Source: RECO01 sp050485385
GTDB taxonomy: Bacteria; Pseudomonadota; Alphaproteobacteria; Geminicoccales; Geminicoccaceae
NCBI GenBank assembly: GCA_050485385.1
Contig: JBJHBG010000072.1
Span: 1 to 25,800 of the forward strand
DNA length: 25,800 nt
Direction of reading: 5' to 3'
The notes under the pieces are model-generated. The model ran no database searches. It was not told the DNA's origin and worked only from the letters and a program-made list of their open reading frames with translations. Made by a program: the position numbers and the translations under genes. Below, piece by piece: positions 13,765-22,287 of the stretch (position 1 is its first letter; every line of letters starts with the position of its first letter).

Positions 13765-16557
13765 ATGCCGCTACCGTCCGATCTCGCCGCGGTCACCTTG
13801 CCGAACGACCACGCCTTCGCACCGGCACCCGAGGCGCTGGGCCTGCGCGAGACGCTGGCCACGCTGCCGTTCGCCACCCGCCCGCTCGACACCGCGCGGC
13901 CGCGGCTGAAAGCCGCGGAGGCGGGCATCCAACGCGCCTTCGAAAGCGACGGCACCGCGGCCGACGTCGTCTTCAAGCGCGCGCACACCATCGACGTCCT
14001 GTTGGGCGGCCTGCTCGACTGGGCCGACCGCGTCCGCTACCCGCTGCCGAACCCGACGCTGGCCGAGCGCCTCGCCGTGGTCGCGGTCGGCGGCTACGGC
14101 CGCGCCGAACTGGCGCCCCATTCCGACGTCGATCTGCTCTTCCTGCACAGCTACAAGCCGAGCGCCCGGATCGAGCAGCTCGTCGAGACGGTGCTCTACA
14201 CGCTCTGGGATCTCGGGCTGAAGGTCGGACATGCGGTGCGCAGCGTGGACGACGCGCTGCGTGCCGCGCGCGGTGACATGACCATCATGACCGCCGCGTT
14301 GGAGACCCGCCTCGTCTGGGGCAGCGACGCCGTCTACGAGGAGTTCCGCCGACGGTTGCGACCGGACGTGCTGCAGGGCCGCGAGTTGGCCTTCCTCGAG
14401 CAGAAACTGGGCGAGCGGTCGCAGCGGCACGCGAAGGCCGGCGACAGCCGCCACCTGCTCGAGCCGAACGTGAAGGAGGGTGAGGGCGGGCTGCGCGATC
14501 TGCAGCTCGTGATGTGGCTCGGCCGCTGCTTCCACGACGTCGAACGCATCGAGGACCTCGTTGCCCACGACCTGATCGACCGGGCGTCGATGCGCACCTA
14601 TCGACGGGCGCAGCGGTTCCTTTGGGCGGTCCGCTGCCACATGCATTACCTCACCGGCCGCGCCGAGGAGCGCCTCACGTTCGACCTCCAGACCGAGGTC
14701 GCCCAGCGCATGGGCTTCAAGAGCCGCGCCCGGCTGGAGAGCGTCGAGCGCTTCATGAAGCGGTTCTACCTCGTCGCCAAGGACGTCGGCACCCTTACCT
14801 CGATCGTCGCCGGCACCCTCGACGACCGGCGGCGGCGGCGGCCGCGCTTCAATCTGGCGAGCCTGGGCTTCGGTCGCCAACGCCATGACGGTTTCGTGAT
14901 CGAGGACGGCCGCATCGGCCTCGTCGAACCCGACCGCTTCCACCACCGGCCACTCGACATGCTGGAGGCCTTCGCGCTGGCCGATGCGCGGGATCTGCGG
15001 CTGCGTCCGGCCACGCTCAAGGCGATCCTGCGCAACCTCAAGGGCGTCACGCCGACGGTGCGCGACGATCCCCGCGCGATCGCGCGCATCGTCCATTTGG
15101 TGACCGCGGCCAAGGCACCCGGCCGGGTGCTCGCCCAGATGAACGACATCGGCCTGCTCGGCCGCTTCGTGCCCGAGTTCGGCCGCATCGTCGCCCAGAT
15201 GCAGCACAACCTCTACCACTGCTATACCGTGGACGAGCACAGCTTGCGGGTGATCGGCAACCTCGACGCCATCGCCGACGGGGTCCACGCCGATGATCTG
15301 CCGCTCGCGACCGAAGTGATGCAGCAGATCGTTTCGCGCGCCGATCTCTACCTCGCCGCCTTCTTCCACGACATCGGGAAGGGTCGCAAAGGCAATCACT
15401 CCGCCGTCGGCGAGCAGATCGCCCACAAGGTGATGACGCGCTGGCAACTGCCGCCGCCGCAGATCGAGACGGTGCTGTGGCTGGTCCGCCATCACCTCTT
15501 GATGAGCCAGACGGCGTTCTCACGCGATCTGGAGGATCCGAAGACCATCCAAGACTTCGTCCAGCTCGTGCAGTCGCCGGAACGGCTGCGCCTGCTGTTG
15601 TTGTTGACGGTTGCCGACATTCGCGCCGTCGGCCCGCACGTCTGGAACGGCTGGAAGGCGCAGTTGCTGCGCAGCCTGTTCCGTGCCGCCGAGACGGCGA
15701 TGCTGGCCGGCGACGTCGACGCGGCGCGGGCGGCGGCGGCCGAGGATGCCAAGGGCCGCCTGCGGGACGCCCTGGCGGCCGACCCGCCGCCAGGCTGGGA
15801 TGCCGCGACGATCGACGCCTACGTCGCCCGGCACGACGCGCGCTACTGGCTGGGATTCGAGCCGTCGCAACATGCGGCACATGCGCGGCTGATCGCGTCC
15901 GTCGAGCAGTCGGGCGAGATGTCCGGCATCGCCTTGACGGTCGATCTCTTTCGCGACCGCACCGAGCTGACGCTCTACGCCCCCGACCATGCGGGCCTCT
16001 TCATGGAGGTGGCGGGCGCCCTCGCACTGGCTGGCGCCAGCATCGTCGACGCGCACATCTTCACGACGCAGGACAGCATGGCGCTCGACAGCTTCGGCAT
16101 CCAGGACGTGGAGCGGCAAGGCGCCGTCGACGATGCGCGCCGCCTGGCGCGGATCAAGGCCACGGTCGCGGACGCCATCGCCGGGCGCATTCACTTGGCC
16201 AAGGCGCTCGCCGGCCGCAAGGCCGCGCCCTCGCGCAAGGACGTGTTCCAGGTGACGCCGCGCGTGCTGATCGACAACGGCGCCAGCCGCACGCACACGG
16301 TGGTCGAGCTGAACGGCCGTGACCGGCCGGGGCTGCTGTTCGACATCACCTCGGCCCTCAAGGATCTCGGGCTGGTGATCTCCAGCGCCCACGTCACGAC
16401 CTTCGGCGAGCGCGCGGTCGACGTCGTCTATCTGAAGGACGTCTTCGGCATGAAGGTCACCTCGCCGGCCAAGCTGCAAAAGCTCAGGCTGGCCTTGCTC
16501 GCCGCCCTCGACCCGGACGGCGCCACCCCCGCCGAGCGCGATGCGAAGGCAGGCTGA
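13765..16557 (+). CDS. glnD: Bifunctional PII uridylyltransferase/uridylyl-removing enzyme GlnD
   Basis: GlnD, 930 residues, senses glutamine and uridylylates or deuridylylates PII proteins to control nitrogen assimilation. The nucleotidyltransferase domain has VGGYGRAELAPHSDVDLLF (GGYGR 109-113, Asp121 and Asp123). The HD hydrolase domain has VDEHSLRV (His492) and FFHDIGKGRKGNHS (His535, Asp536). Two ACT domains follow, starting near 734 (LTLYAPDHAGLF) and 846 (VVELNGRDRPGLL). All key residues are intact and the length matches other alphaproteobacterial GlnD. The ATG at 13765 has GGAA upstream. murJ starts three bases after the stop. Confidence 0.97.
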   Translation: MPLPSDLAAVTLPNDHAFAPAPEALGLRETLATLPFATRPLDTARPRLKAAEAGIQRAFESDGTAADVVFKRAHTIDVLLGGLLDWADRVRYPLPNPTLAERLAVVAVGGYGRAELAPHSDVDLLFLHSYKPSARIEQLVETVLYTLWDLGLKVGHAVRSVDDALRAARGDMTIMTAALETRLVWGSDAVYEEFRRRLRPDVLQGRELAFLEQKLGERSQRHAKAGDSRHLLEPNVKEGEGGLRDLQLVMWLGRCFHDVERIEDLVAHDLIDRASMRTYRRAQRFLWAVRCHMHYLTGRAEERLTFDLQTEVAQRMGFKSRARLESVERFMKRFYLVAKDVGTLTSIVAGTLDDRRRRRPRFNLASLGFGRQRHDGFVIEDGRIGLVEPDRFHHRPLDMLEAFALADARDLRLRPATLKAILRNLKGVTPTVRDDPRAIARIVHLVTAAKAPGRVLAQMNDIGLLGRFVPEFGRIVAQMQHNLYHCYTVDEHSLRVIGNLDAIADGVHADDLPLATEVMQQIVSRADLYLAAFFHDIGKGRKGNHSAVGEQIAHKVMTRWQLPPPQIETVLWLVRHHLLMSQTAFSRDLEDPKTIQDFVQLVQSPERLRLLLLLTVADIRAVGPHVWNGWKAQLLRSLFRAAETAMLAGDVDAARAAAAEDAKGRLRDALAADPPPGWDAATIDAYVARHDARYWLGFEPSQHAAHARLIASVEQSGEMSGIALTVDLFRDRTELTLYAPDHAGLFMEVAGALALAGASIVDAHIFTTQDSMALDSFGIQDVERQGAVDDARRLARIKATVADAIAGRIHLAKALAGRKAAPSRKDVFQVTPRVLIDNGASRTHTVVELNGRDRPGLLFDITSALKDLGLVISSAHVTTFGERAVDVVYLKDVFGMKVTSPAKLQKLRLALLAALDPDGATPAERDAKAG

Positions 16558-16560
16558 GCG

Positions 16561-18096
16561 TTGAGCCTCGCCCGCGCGGCGGCGATCGTCGGCTCCAACA
16601 CGATGATCTCGCGCGTGCTCGGCTTCGTGCGGGACGTGATGATCGCCCGCGTGCTCGGCGCGGGCGTCGCCTCTGACGCCTTCTTCGTCGCCTTCAAGCT
16701 CGCCAACTTCCTCCGCCGCCTGTTCGCCGAGGGCGCCTTCAACGCCGCCTTCGTGCCGCTGTTCTCGAAGGCGCTGGAGCAGGACGGCAAGGCGGCGGCC
16801 AAGCGCTTCGCCGAGGAGGCACTCGCCGGGCTTGCCCTCGTTCTTCTCGTCGTGGTGCTGCTGGCCGAGTTGTTCATGCCCCAGCTCGTGGGCTTCCTCG
16901 CCGCCGGCTACGCCGCCGACGACCCGCGCTTGGCGCTGGCCATCGAACTCGGCTACGTCACCTTCCCCTACATCCTGTTCATCTCGCTCGCCGCCCTGTT
17001 CGGTGGCGTGCTCAACGCGGTCGGCCGGTTCGGGGCGGCTGCGTTCGCGCCGGTCCTGCTCAACGTCGTCTTGATCGTGACGATGCTGCTCGCGCACCTG
17101 CACCCGGAGAGCCCGGCGCACGCGCTCGCCTGGGGCGTCGCGGTGGCCGGCGTCGTGCAACTCCTCTACGTCGGCCGCGCCGCTTGGCGGCAGGGGTTCG
17201 ATCTGCGGCTTCGCCGGCCGCGCTGGACGCCGCGGGTGCGCCGCCTCGGCCGGCTCATCCTGCCGGGTGCGGTCGGTGCCGGCGTCTACCAGATCAACCT
17301 GCTGGTCGACCTCTGGTTCGCCTCGCACCTGCCTCCAGGAGCTCAGTCCTATCTGTTCTACGCCGACCGGCTGGTGCAGCTTCCGCTGGGCGTCATCGGT
17401 ATCGCCGTGGGCACCGCCCTCCTGCCGATGCTCAGCCGCGAGGTGGCGAGCGACCGGCCGGAGCGCGCCGCCGCCACCCTCAACCGGGCGATCCACTTCG
17501 CCATGCTCTTGACCTTGCCGGCGAGCGCCGCCTTGGTGCTGATCGCGGAGCCTTTGGTCGTGGGCCTCCTTCAGCGCGGCGCCTTCGATGCCGCCGCCAG
17601 TGCGGCCACCGCCGCCACCCTCCAGGCCTTCGCGTTGGGCCTGCCGGCCTTCGTGTTGATGAAGGTCCTGGCGCCGGCCTTCTTCGCCCGCGAGGACACC
17701 ACTACGCCCGTGGTGATCGCAGCCGTGGCCCTGGTCGCCAACGTCCTCATCATCCTCGCCCTGATCGACCTGCTCGCCCATGTCGGCATCGCCTTCGCGA
17801 CCGCCTGTTCCGCTTGGCTGAACGTGGCGGCCCTGGCCTTCCTCCTCGCCCGACGCGGCTATTTCCGCCCCGACGGCTGGCTGGTCGGCCGCCTCGCCCG
17901 CGGGCTCGCGGCAACCCTCGGCATGTGCGCCGCCCTGGTAGTGGTCGGGCCCACCGCAGCCGGCTGGCCGGCGCTGGCCGAGTTGGCGGTGTTGGTCGCG
18001 GCCGGCGGGCTCGTCTTCGGGCTGCTCGCGCTCGCCACCGGAGCGGTGCCGCGCGCGATGCTCGACCTTTTGCGCCGCCGCACCGCCGGCGGTTGA
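16561..18096 (+). CDS. murJ: Lipid II flippase MurJ (MviN)
   Basis: MurJ, 511 residues, is a MOP-superfamily inner-membrane protein that flips lipid II for peptidoglycan synthesis. The N-terminus RAAAIVGSNTMISRVLGFVR and the following DVMIARVLGAG and NFLRRLFAEGAFNAAFVP are the family hallmarks. Arginines in the early helices fit the charged central cavity. About 14 membrane helices are visible to the end. The start is TTG at 16561, three bases after glnD, with a purine-rich stretch upstream; a later start would remove the conserved first helix. The order glnD-murJ-trpS is common in alphaproteobacteria. Confidence 0.96.
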   Translation: MSLARAAAIVGSNTMISRVLGFVRDVMIARVLGAGVASDAFFVAFKLANFLRRLFAEGAFNAAFVPLFSKALEQDGKAAAKRFAEEALAGLALVLLVVVLLAELFMPQLVGFLAAGYAADDPRLALAIELGYVTFPYILFISLAALFGGVLNAVGRFGAAAFAPVLLNVVLIVTMLLAHLHPESPAHALAWGVAVAGVVQLLYVGRAAWRQGFDLRLRRPRWTPRVRRLGRLILPGAVGAGVYQINLLVDLWFASHLPPGAQSYLFYADRLVQLPLGVIGIAVGTALLPMLSREVASDRPERAAATLNRAIHFAMLLTLPASAALVLIAEPLVVGLLQRGAFDAAASAATAATLQAFALGLPAFVLMKVLAPAFFAREDTTTPVVIAAVALVANVLIILALIDLLAHVGIAFATACSAWLNVAALAFLLARRGYFRPDGWLVGRLARGLAATLGMCAALVVVGPTAAGWPALAELAVLVAAGGLVFGLLALATGAVPRAMLDLLRRRTAGG

Positions 18097-18160
18097 CGCC
18101 ATCCGGGCTTCGTGCCCTAAACCCGGCGCTCCACTCCAGCCCACGAACGGACCGTCGTCG

Positions 18161-19165
18161 ATGCAGGGTCGTATCTTTTCCGGTGTGCAGCCCACGCACG
18201 GGCTTACCCTCGGCAACTATCTGGGCGCGATCCGCAACTGGGTGCGGTTGCAGGACGACTACGAGTGCATCTACTGCATCGTCGACCTGCATGCGCTCAC
18301 GGCCGTGCAGGATGCGGCGGCGATGCGCCGGAACACGCGCGAGGTGGCAGCCGCCCTGCTCGCCGCCGGCATCGACGCGACGAAGAGCGTCCTGTTCGTG
18401 CAGAGCAACGTCGCGGCGCACAGCGAACTGGCCTGGATCTTCAACTGCGTGACGCCCTTGGGCTGGGTCAACCGCATGACCCAGTTCAAGGAGAAGGCCG
18501 GCAAGAACCGCGAGAACGCGCCCCTTGGCCTGTTCGCCTATCCCGTGCTCCAGGCCGCCGACATTCTTGCCTACAAGGCGACGCACGTGCCGGTGGGCGA
18601 GGACCAAAAGCAGCACCTGGAGCTGTCGCGCGACATCGCCGGCGCCTTCAATCGTAAGTTCCGAGACGGTTTCTTCCCCCTACCCGAGCCGCTCATTCTC
18701 GGCGAGGCGACGCGGGTCATGTCGCTCCGCGACGGCACCAAGAAGATGAGCAAGTCCGACCCCTCGGACATGTCGCGCATCAACCTGACCGACGATGCGG
18801 CGGCCATCGCGCTCAAATTCCAGAAAGCCAAGTCCGACGCCCTGCCCGGCCTCTCGGTCGACGCGGAGGGCCGGCCGGAAGCGACCAACCTCTTGACGAT
18901 CTACGCCGCCCTCGCCGACCGGCGCGTCGCCGACGTCGCCGACGAGTTCCACGACGCATCGTTTTCCGGCTTCAAGACGACCCTGGCCGATCTCGCCATC
19001 GCCACGCTGGAGCCCATCGCCACCGAGATGCGTCGGCTGCTCGGCGATCCGGGACATCTCGACGCGGTGCTCGCGGCCGGTGGCGAGCGTGCCCGGGCGA
19101 TCGCCGCACCGGTGCTCGACGAGGTGCGCGACACCGTGGGCTTCTTGCGGCCGCACCGGCACTAG
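18161..19165 (+). CDS. trpS: Tryptophan--tRNA ligase
   Basis: TrpS, 334 residues, is a class I aminoacyl-tRNA synthetase that charges tRNA-Trp. The HIGH-equivalent is TLGNY at residues 16-20, in the usual FSGVQPTHGLTLGNYLGAI. The KMSKS loop is at 195-199, followed by DPSDMSRI. The segment FAYPVLQAADILAYKATHVP, then VGEDQKQHLE, is also diagnostic. Length is normal. It lies 64 bases after murJ. The ATG at 18161 has only a weak ribosome site but begins exactly as the family does. Confidence 0.97.
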   Translation: MQGRIFSGVQPTHGLTLGNYLGAIRNWVRLQDDYECIYCIVDLHALTAVQDAAAMRRNTREVAAALLAAGIDATKSVLFVQSNVAAHSELAWIFNCVTPLGWVNRMTQFKEKAGKNRENAPLGLFAYPVLQAADILAYKATHVPVGEDQKQHLELSRDIAGAFNRKFRDGFFPLPEPLILGEATRVMSLRDGTKKMSKSDPSDMSRINLTDDAAAIALKFQKAKSDALPGLSVDAEGRPEATNLLTIYAALADRRVADVADEFHDASFSGFKTTLADLAIATLEPIATEMRRLLGDPGHLDAVLAAGGERARAIAAPVLDEVRDTVGFLRPHRH

Positions 19166-19210
19166 GCCAAGAACGCTCCTGAACGGGCAGCCACGCGGGA
19201 GACGGCAACG

Positions 19211-20140
19211 GTGTCCACCTCGAGCGTTCGCCGCTGGACCAAGCGGCTCGTCACCATCCCGCTGCTGCTGCTCCTCGCCGTTGCGGTCTATTTCGGCGTC
19301 GGCGCCTTGGTCGTGCATCACGTCGACGACGATCCGGGCTTCGCGGCGACCGTGCCGACCCCTGAGGGTGGCACCCGCACCCTTGCCACCATGGCGGCGC
19401 TGATCGAACGCGAGGTCGATCGCACCGGCTGGGTGGCCAACGACCCGGCCTTTCTGCCCGGTGCGCTGCTGCCGTCGATGGCCGCCTGGCAGATCGCGCT
19501 GCGCGACACGGTCGAACGGCTCGCGGCCGATCTGGAGGCCGGACGTACCATGGCCGGCGAGGCGCCCGATCCCGACCTCGCGGCGGCGCGCGACGCGCTC
19601 GGCATGCCGGGCGACGTCTGGGCCTTCGACCTCGCGGTGTCGTGGCGGCCGCAGCGGACCTCCGAGGCCTTCTATCGCGACGCCGTGCTGGCTTTGCGCC
19701 GGTTCAACGCACAGGTCGCGGCCGGCAACACGGCCTCGGGGCTCGAGCCCTCGACCGTGCGCGTCGTCCTCCAGCGCGTCGGCGACGAGTTGAACGTCGC
19801 CGCCGAAGCCACCCTGGCGCACGTCCGCAACCGAGGCGGCCATTGGCTCGACCGCGAGGCCAGCCCGCTCTTCTTCGGCGTGAAGGGCACCCTCTACGGA
19901 CAGTTCCTGCTCCTGCGCGCGCTCGGTGAGGACGTCCCCAGCCTCGGCGAGGCGACCGGCTGGCGACAGTTCCTGGCCAGTCTGGAGGAAGCGGCGACGC
20001 TGCACCCGCGGCCGGTGGTCAACGGCCGGCTGGACGGCGCGGTGCGGCCGCCCCATCTCGCCGTCCAAGCTGGCCTATTGCTCCGGGCGCAGCGCGATCT
20101 GGGCGTCGTGCGGCAGGCGCTCGCCGGCATCGGCGCTTGA
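19211..20140 (+). CDS. DUF2333 family membrane-anchored protein
   Basis: The protein has 309 residues. A basic N-terminus (SSVRRWTKR) and one membrane segment at about 12-32 (LVTIPLLLLLAVAVYFGVGA) lead into a large domain, probably periplasmic. DUF2333 landmarks are ALIEREVDRTGWVANDP followed by FLPGALLPSM, then GDVWAFDL, REASPLFFGVKGTLYGQF and PHLAVQAGLLLRA. The function is unknown. The start is GTG at 19211 with GGGAGA 8 bases upstream. It sits 45 bases after trpS and may be cotranscribed. The assignment is by motif memory; the membrane anchor is seen directly. Confidence 0.8.
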   Translation: MSTSSVRRWTKRLVTIPLLLLLAVAVYFGVGALVVHHVDDDPGFAATVPTPEGGTRTLATMAALIEREVDRTGWVANDPAFLPGALLPSMAAWQIALRDTVERLAADLEAGRTMAGEAPDPDLAAARDALGMPGDVWAFDLAVSWRPQRTSEAFYRDAVLALRRFNAQVAAGNTASGLEPSTVRVVLQRVGDELNVAAEATLAHVRNRGGHWLDREASPLFFGVKGTLYGQFLLLRALGEDVPSLGEATGWRQFLASLEEAATLHPRPVVNGRLDGAVRPPHLAVQAGLLLRAQRDLGVVRQALAGIGA

Positions 20141-20193
20141 AGCGGGGCCGACGCGGCGCCATGTTGCGAGCCAACGGCTGAGAGGTGGAAGCG

Positions 20194-20751
20194 ATGTTCA
20201 TTCAGACCGAAGCGACCCCCAATCCGGCGAGCATGAAGTTTCTGCCCGGCCGGACGGTGATGGAAGCGGGCGTGGTCGATTTCACCGACGCGGGCGCGGC
20301 GGCGGAGGCCTCGCCGCTGGCGACGCGGCTGTTCGCGGTCGACGGCGTGACCGGCGTTTACCTCGGGCGCGACTTCATCACCGTGACCAAGGCCGAGCCG
20401 GAGGCGTGGCACGACCTGAAGGCCGCCGTGCTGGGGGCCATCATGGAGCACTTCATGAGCGGCGATCCGGCGGTGGTCGAAGGGGCCGTCGATGCCGAGC
20501 CGGCGGCGGCGGAGGAGGACGACGACGTGGTCCGCCAGATCAAGGAGTTGATCGACACCCGGGTGCGCCCGGCAGTGGCGCAGGACGGCGGCGACATCGT
20601 GTTCCACGGCTTCGAGCGCGGCGTCGTCTACCTGCACATGCGCGGCGCCTGTTCGGGCTGTCCAAGCTCGGTCGTCACCCTCAAGAACGGTATCGAGAAC
20701 CTCCTGCGCTACTACGTGCCGGAGGTGAGCGAGGTCCGGGCGATCACCTGA
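20194..20751 (+). CDS. NifU-family Fe-S carrier (Nfu type)
   Basis: This 185-residue protein has the eukaryote-like Nfu layout. An N-terminal Nfu_N domain (FIQTEATPNPASMKFLPGR ... SPLATRLF, GVYLGRDFITVTK) and an acidic linker lead to a C-terminal NifU domain. That domain has VRPAVAQDGGDIVF and the cluster-binding motif GACSGCPSS (Cys153, Cys156). It assembles or transfers [4Fe-4S] clusters to client enzymes. MiaB, a two-cluster enzyme, is encoded about 2.6 kb downstream and is an obvious candidate client. The ATG at 20194 is chosen over GTG 20185 because GAGAGGTGGAAG precedes it. tsaB follows 17 bases later. Confidence 0.93.
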   Translation: MFIQTEATPNPASMKFLPGRTVMEAGVVDFTDAGAAAEASPLATRLFAVDGVTGVYLGRDFITVTKAEPEAWHDLKAAVLGAIMEHFMSGDPAVVEGAVDAEPAAAEEDDDVVRQIKELIDTRVRPAVAQDGGDIVFHGFERGVVYLHMRGACSGCPSSVVTLKNGIENLLRYYVPEVSEVRAIT

Positions 20752-20768
20752 CCGGCGGAACGATAGGC

Positions 20769-21410
20769 TTGCGCCTCCTCGCCTTCGACTGCTCTGGCGA
20801 TCTGCGTTCGGCGGCCCTCGTGGCCGACGGGGAAGTCGTTGCCGCGGCCGAGGCCGAGGGTGCGACCCGCCACGCCGAAGCCTTGGTCGCGATGATCGAC
20901 CGCCTCCTGGCCGACGCCGGTTGGACCTTCGCCGGGATCGACCGGCTCGCGGTCGGCCGCGGTCCCGGCAGCTTCACCGGCATCCGCATCGCCGTCGCCG
21001 CCGCCCGCGGTCTTGCTTTGGCCCTCGACCGCCCGGTGATCGGCGTCGACGGTCGCGACGTCCTGTTGCAGGGCGCCAGCGAACGGCCGGGCACTCGGGT
21101 CGCCGCGATCGACGCCCGGCGCGGCGGCCTGTATGCCGCCTGGGCCGATACGGCAACGGTCCATGCGCCGGGCGCGCTGCCACCCGCAGCCCTTGCCGCG
21201 TTGCTGCCCGGCGCGCTCGTCGTGCGCGGCAGCGGCGCCGCCCTGCTCGCTGCCGCCGCCGGCACGCGGGCCATCGTCGAAGGGTGCCTGCTCGATGCAC
21301 GCGGCGTCGCTGCAGTGGCCGCAACGCTGCCGGACGCCGCCGCCTTGCCCGGCCATGCCTTGCTGCCGCTCTACTTGCGCAGCCCCGATGCCGTGCCGCA
21401 GGCGGCCTGA
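20769..21410 (+). CDS. tsaB: tRNA t6A37 threonylcarbamoyltransferase complex subunit TsaB
   Basis: TsaB, 213 residues, is the ASKHA-fold partner that supports TsaD in making t6A37 in ANN-decoding tRNAs. It starts with LLAFDCSGDLRSAALV (phosphate-1-like loop) and has RHAEALVAMIDRLL, then the signature GRGPGSFTGIRI at about 63-74. The last residues (LPLYLRSPDAV) fit the usual C-terminal LYLR motif. The start is TTG at 20769; no ATG or GTG is available upstream before the conserved N-terminus, and GGCGGA precedes it. rimI begins 3 bases after its stop. This pairing is common in bacteria. Confidence 0.93.
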   Translation: MRLLAFDCSGDLRSAALVADGEVVAAAEAEGATRHAEALVAMIDRLLADAGWTFAGIDRLAVGRGPGSFTGIRIAVAAARGLALALDRPVIGVDGRDVLLQGASERPGTRVAAIDARRGGLYAAWADTATVHAPGALPPAALAALLPGALVVRGSGAALLAAAAGTRAIVEGCLLDARGVAAVAATLPDAAALPGHALLPLYLRSPDAVPQAA

Positions 21411-21413
21411 ACC

Positions 21414-21923
21414 GTGGCCGCCGCCCAGCCGCAGCCGCTGGGATACGAGGTCGACGGCGTCGGCCCCTTCGACCTCGGCCGGTTGGCGCGGCTGCACAAG
21501 CTGTGTTTCGACGATGCGTGGAGTCGTAGCGACCTAGCGCAACTCCTGGCGTTGCCCGGCGGCTTCGGCCTGATCGCACGCACCCAGGGCTTCCACCGGC
21601 TCGGCATCGACACGCGCCGGGCGGTGGGTTTCAGCCTCTGCCGCGTGGTGCGCGACGAGAGCGAGTTGCTCTCCATCGGCATCGCCCCCGACATCCGTCA
21701 TCAGGGCCTCGGCACCCGGCTGTTGCGGGAATCGATGGTGCGCTGCCGCAGCCACGGCGCCGCGCGTCTCTTCCTGGAGGTCGCCGTCGACAACCATGCG
21801 GCGCAGGCCCTCTACGCCCGCGAAGGCTTCGTGCCGGTCGGCCGACGCGAGGGCTACTACCGTCGAGCGGACGGCGAGCGTGTCGCGGCGCTGACCATGC
21901 GGCTGGATCTTCAGTCGGGCTGA
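21414..21923 (+). CDS. rimI: GNAT N-acetyltransferase, RimI type
   Basis: This 169-residue protein likely acetylates the N-terminal alanine of ribosomal protein S18, although RimI-type enzymes can have other targets. The acetyl-CoA-binding motif is in IAPDIRHQGLGTRLL (Q-x-x-G-x-G/T type), after ESELLSIG. The C-terminal RimI pattern is FLEVAVDNHAAQALYAREGF followed by GRREGYY. The start is GTG at 21414, three bases past tsaB. The first 15 residues are less conserved. Its stop lies in the left arm of an inverted repeat shared with the convergent tusA-like gene. Confidence 0.88.
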   Translation: MAAAQPQPLGYEVDGVGPFDLGRLARLHKLCFDDAWSRSDLAQLLALPGGFGLIARTQGFHRLGIDTRRAVGFSLCRVVRDESELLSIGIAPDIRHQGLGTRLLRESMVRCRSHGAARLFLEVAVDNHAAQALYAREGFVPVGRREGYYRRADGERVAALTMRLDLQSG

Positions 21924-21940
21924 GCCAGTAGAAACTCAGC
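21919..21940. terminator. Inverted repeat with both convergent stops (rimI / tusA-like)
   Basis: GCTGAG (21919-21924) pairs with CTCAGC (21935-21940) around a 10-base loop. The left arm contains the rimI TGA and the right arm the complement of the TusA-family TGA. It may act as a bidirectional terminator; there is no T-run. Confidence 0.35.
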
Positions 21941-22166
21941 GTTCCTTGCGGACGACTAGCTCGATGCAGCCGTCATCGACGGGTTCTGCCGCGAGGACCG
22001 TGTGGCCGTGGTCGCGCAAGCTGCGCGGCACGTTGAGGCCGGGCTCGGCACCCCGCAGGCGAATGACGAGCAGGTCGCCGACGGCCAGTTCTTCGAGCTT
22101 GAGCTTGGCCTTTACGAACGTCATCGGGCAGACCAAGCCGGTGATGTCGAGCCTGTATTCGGTCAT
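21936..22166 (-). CDS. TusA/SirA-family sulfurtransferase
   Basis: This 76-residue protein has the TusA fold. The N-terminal YRLDITGLVCPMTFVKAKL holds the active cysteine in a CPM motif; alphaproteobacterial TusA-like proteins often have CPM where E. coli TusA has CPXP. The rest (ELAVGDLLVIRL, then SLRDHGHTVLA) is typical. TusA relays persulfide sulfur, for example to 2-thiouridine34 of tRNA or molybdenum cofactor; the paralogue's true role here is unknown. The ATG at 22166 follows GTGGGG; the upstream in-frame start would add only unrelated residues. It is divergent from mucR. Confidence 0.85.
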   Translation of the reverse strand: MTEYRLDITGLVCPMTFVKAKLKLEELAVGDLLVIRLRGAEPGLNVPRSLRDHGHTVLAAEPVDDGCIELVVRKER

Positions 22167-22212
22167 GCGACCCCACGATTGCCGCGCTGCCACCCGTTGC
22201 CGAAAAAGGGGG

Positions 22213-22240
22213 TTGCCAGATGCCGCGCGCTAAATATAGT
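22213..22240 (+). promoter_or_regulatory. Promoter of the mucR-family gene
   Basis: TTGCCA (22213-22218) and TATAGT (22235-22240) are separated by 16 bases in a locally AT-rich patch (TAAATATAGT) that stands out in this GC-rich window. This is the best sigma-70-like pair I see here. It leaves a leader of about 40 bases before the ATG at 22288. A short CGATC-TTCGG-GATCG hairpin lies in that leader. Confidence 0.6.
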
Positions 22241-22287
22241 CGCGCCATCTCTTGCGCCAAGGGGGCGATCTTCGGGATCGGGTATCT

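Noticed and set aside
15520..18216. Long antisense open frame (about 900 codons) across glnD and murJ
   Set aside because: It mirrors two well-identified genes; its translation is low-complexity and rich in E, R, G and Q with no domain. Long antisense frames are expected at this GC content.
20141..20193. Gap before nfu examined for a tRNA or riboswitch
   Set aside because: It is only 53 bases, with no cloverleaf or known riboswitch pattern; it simply carries the nfu ribosome site. No tRNA was recognised in any gap.
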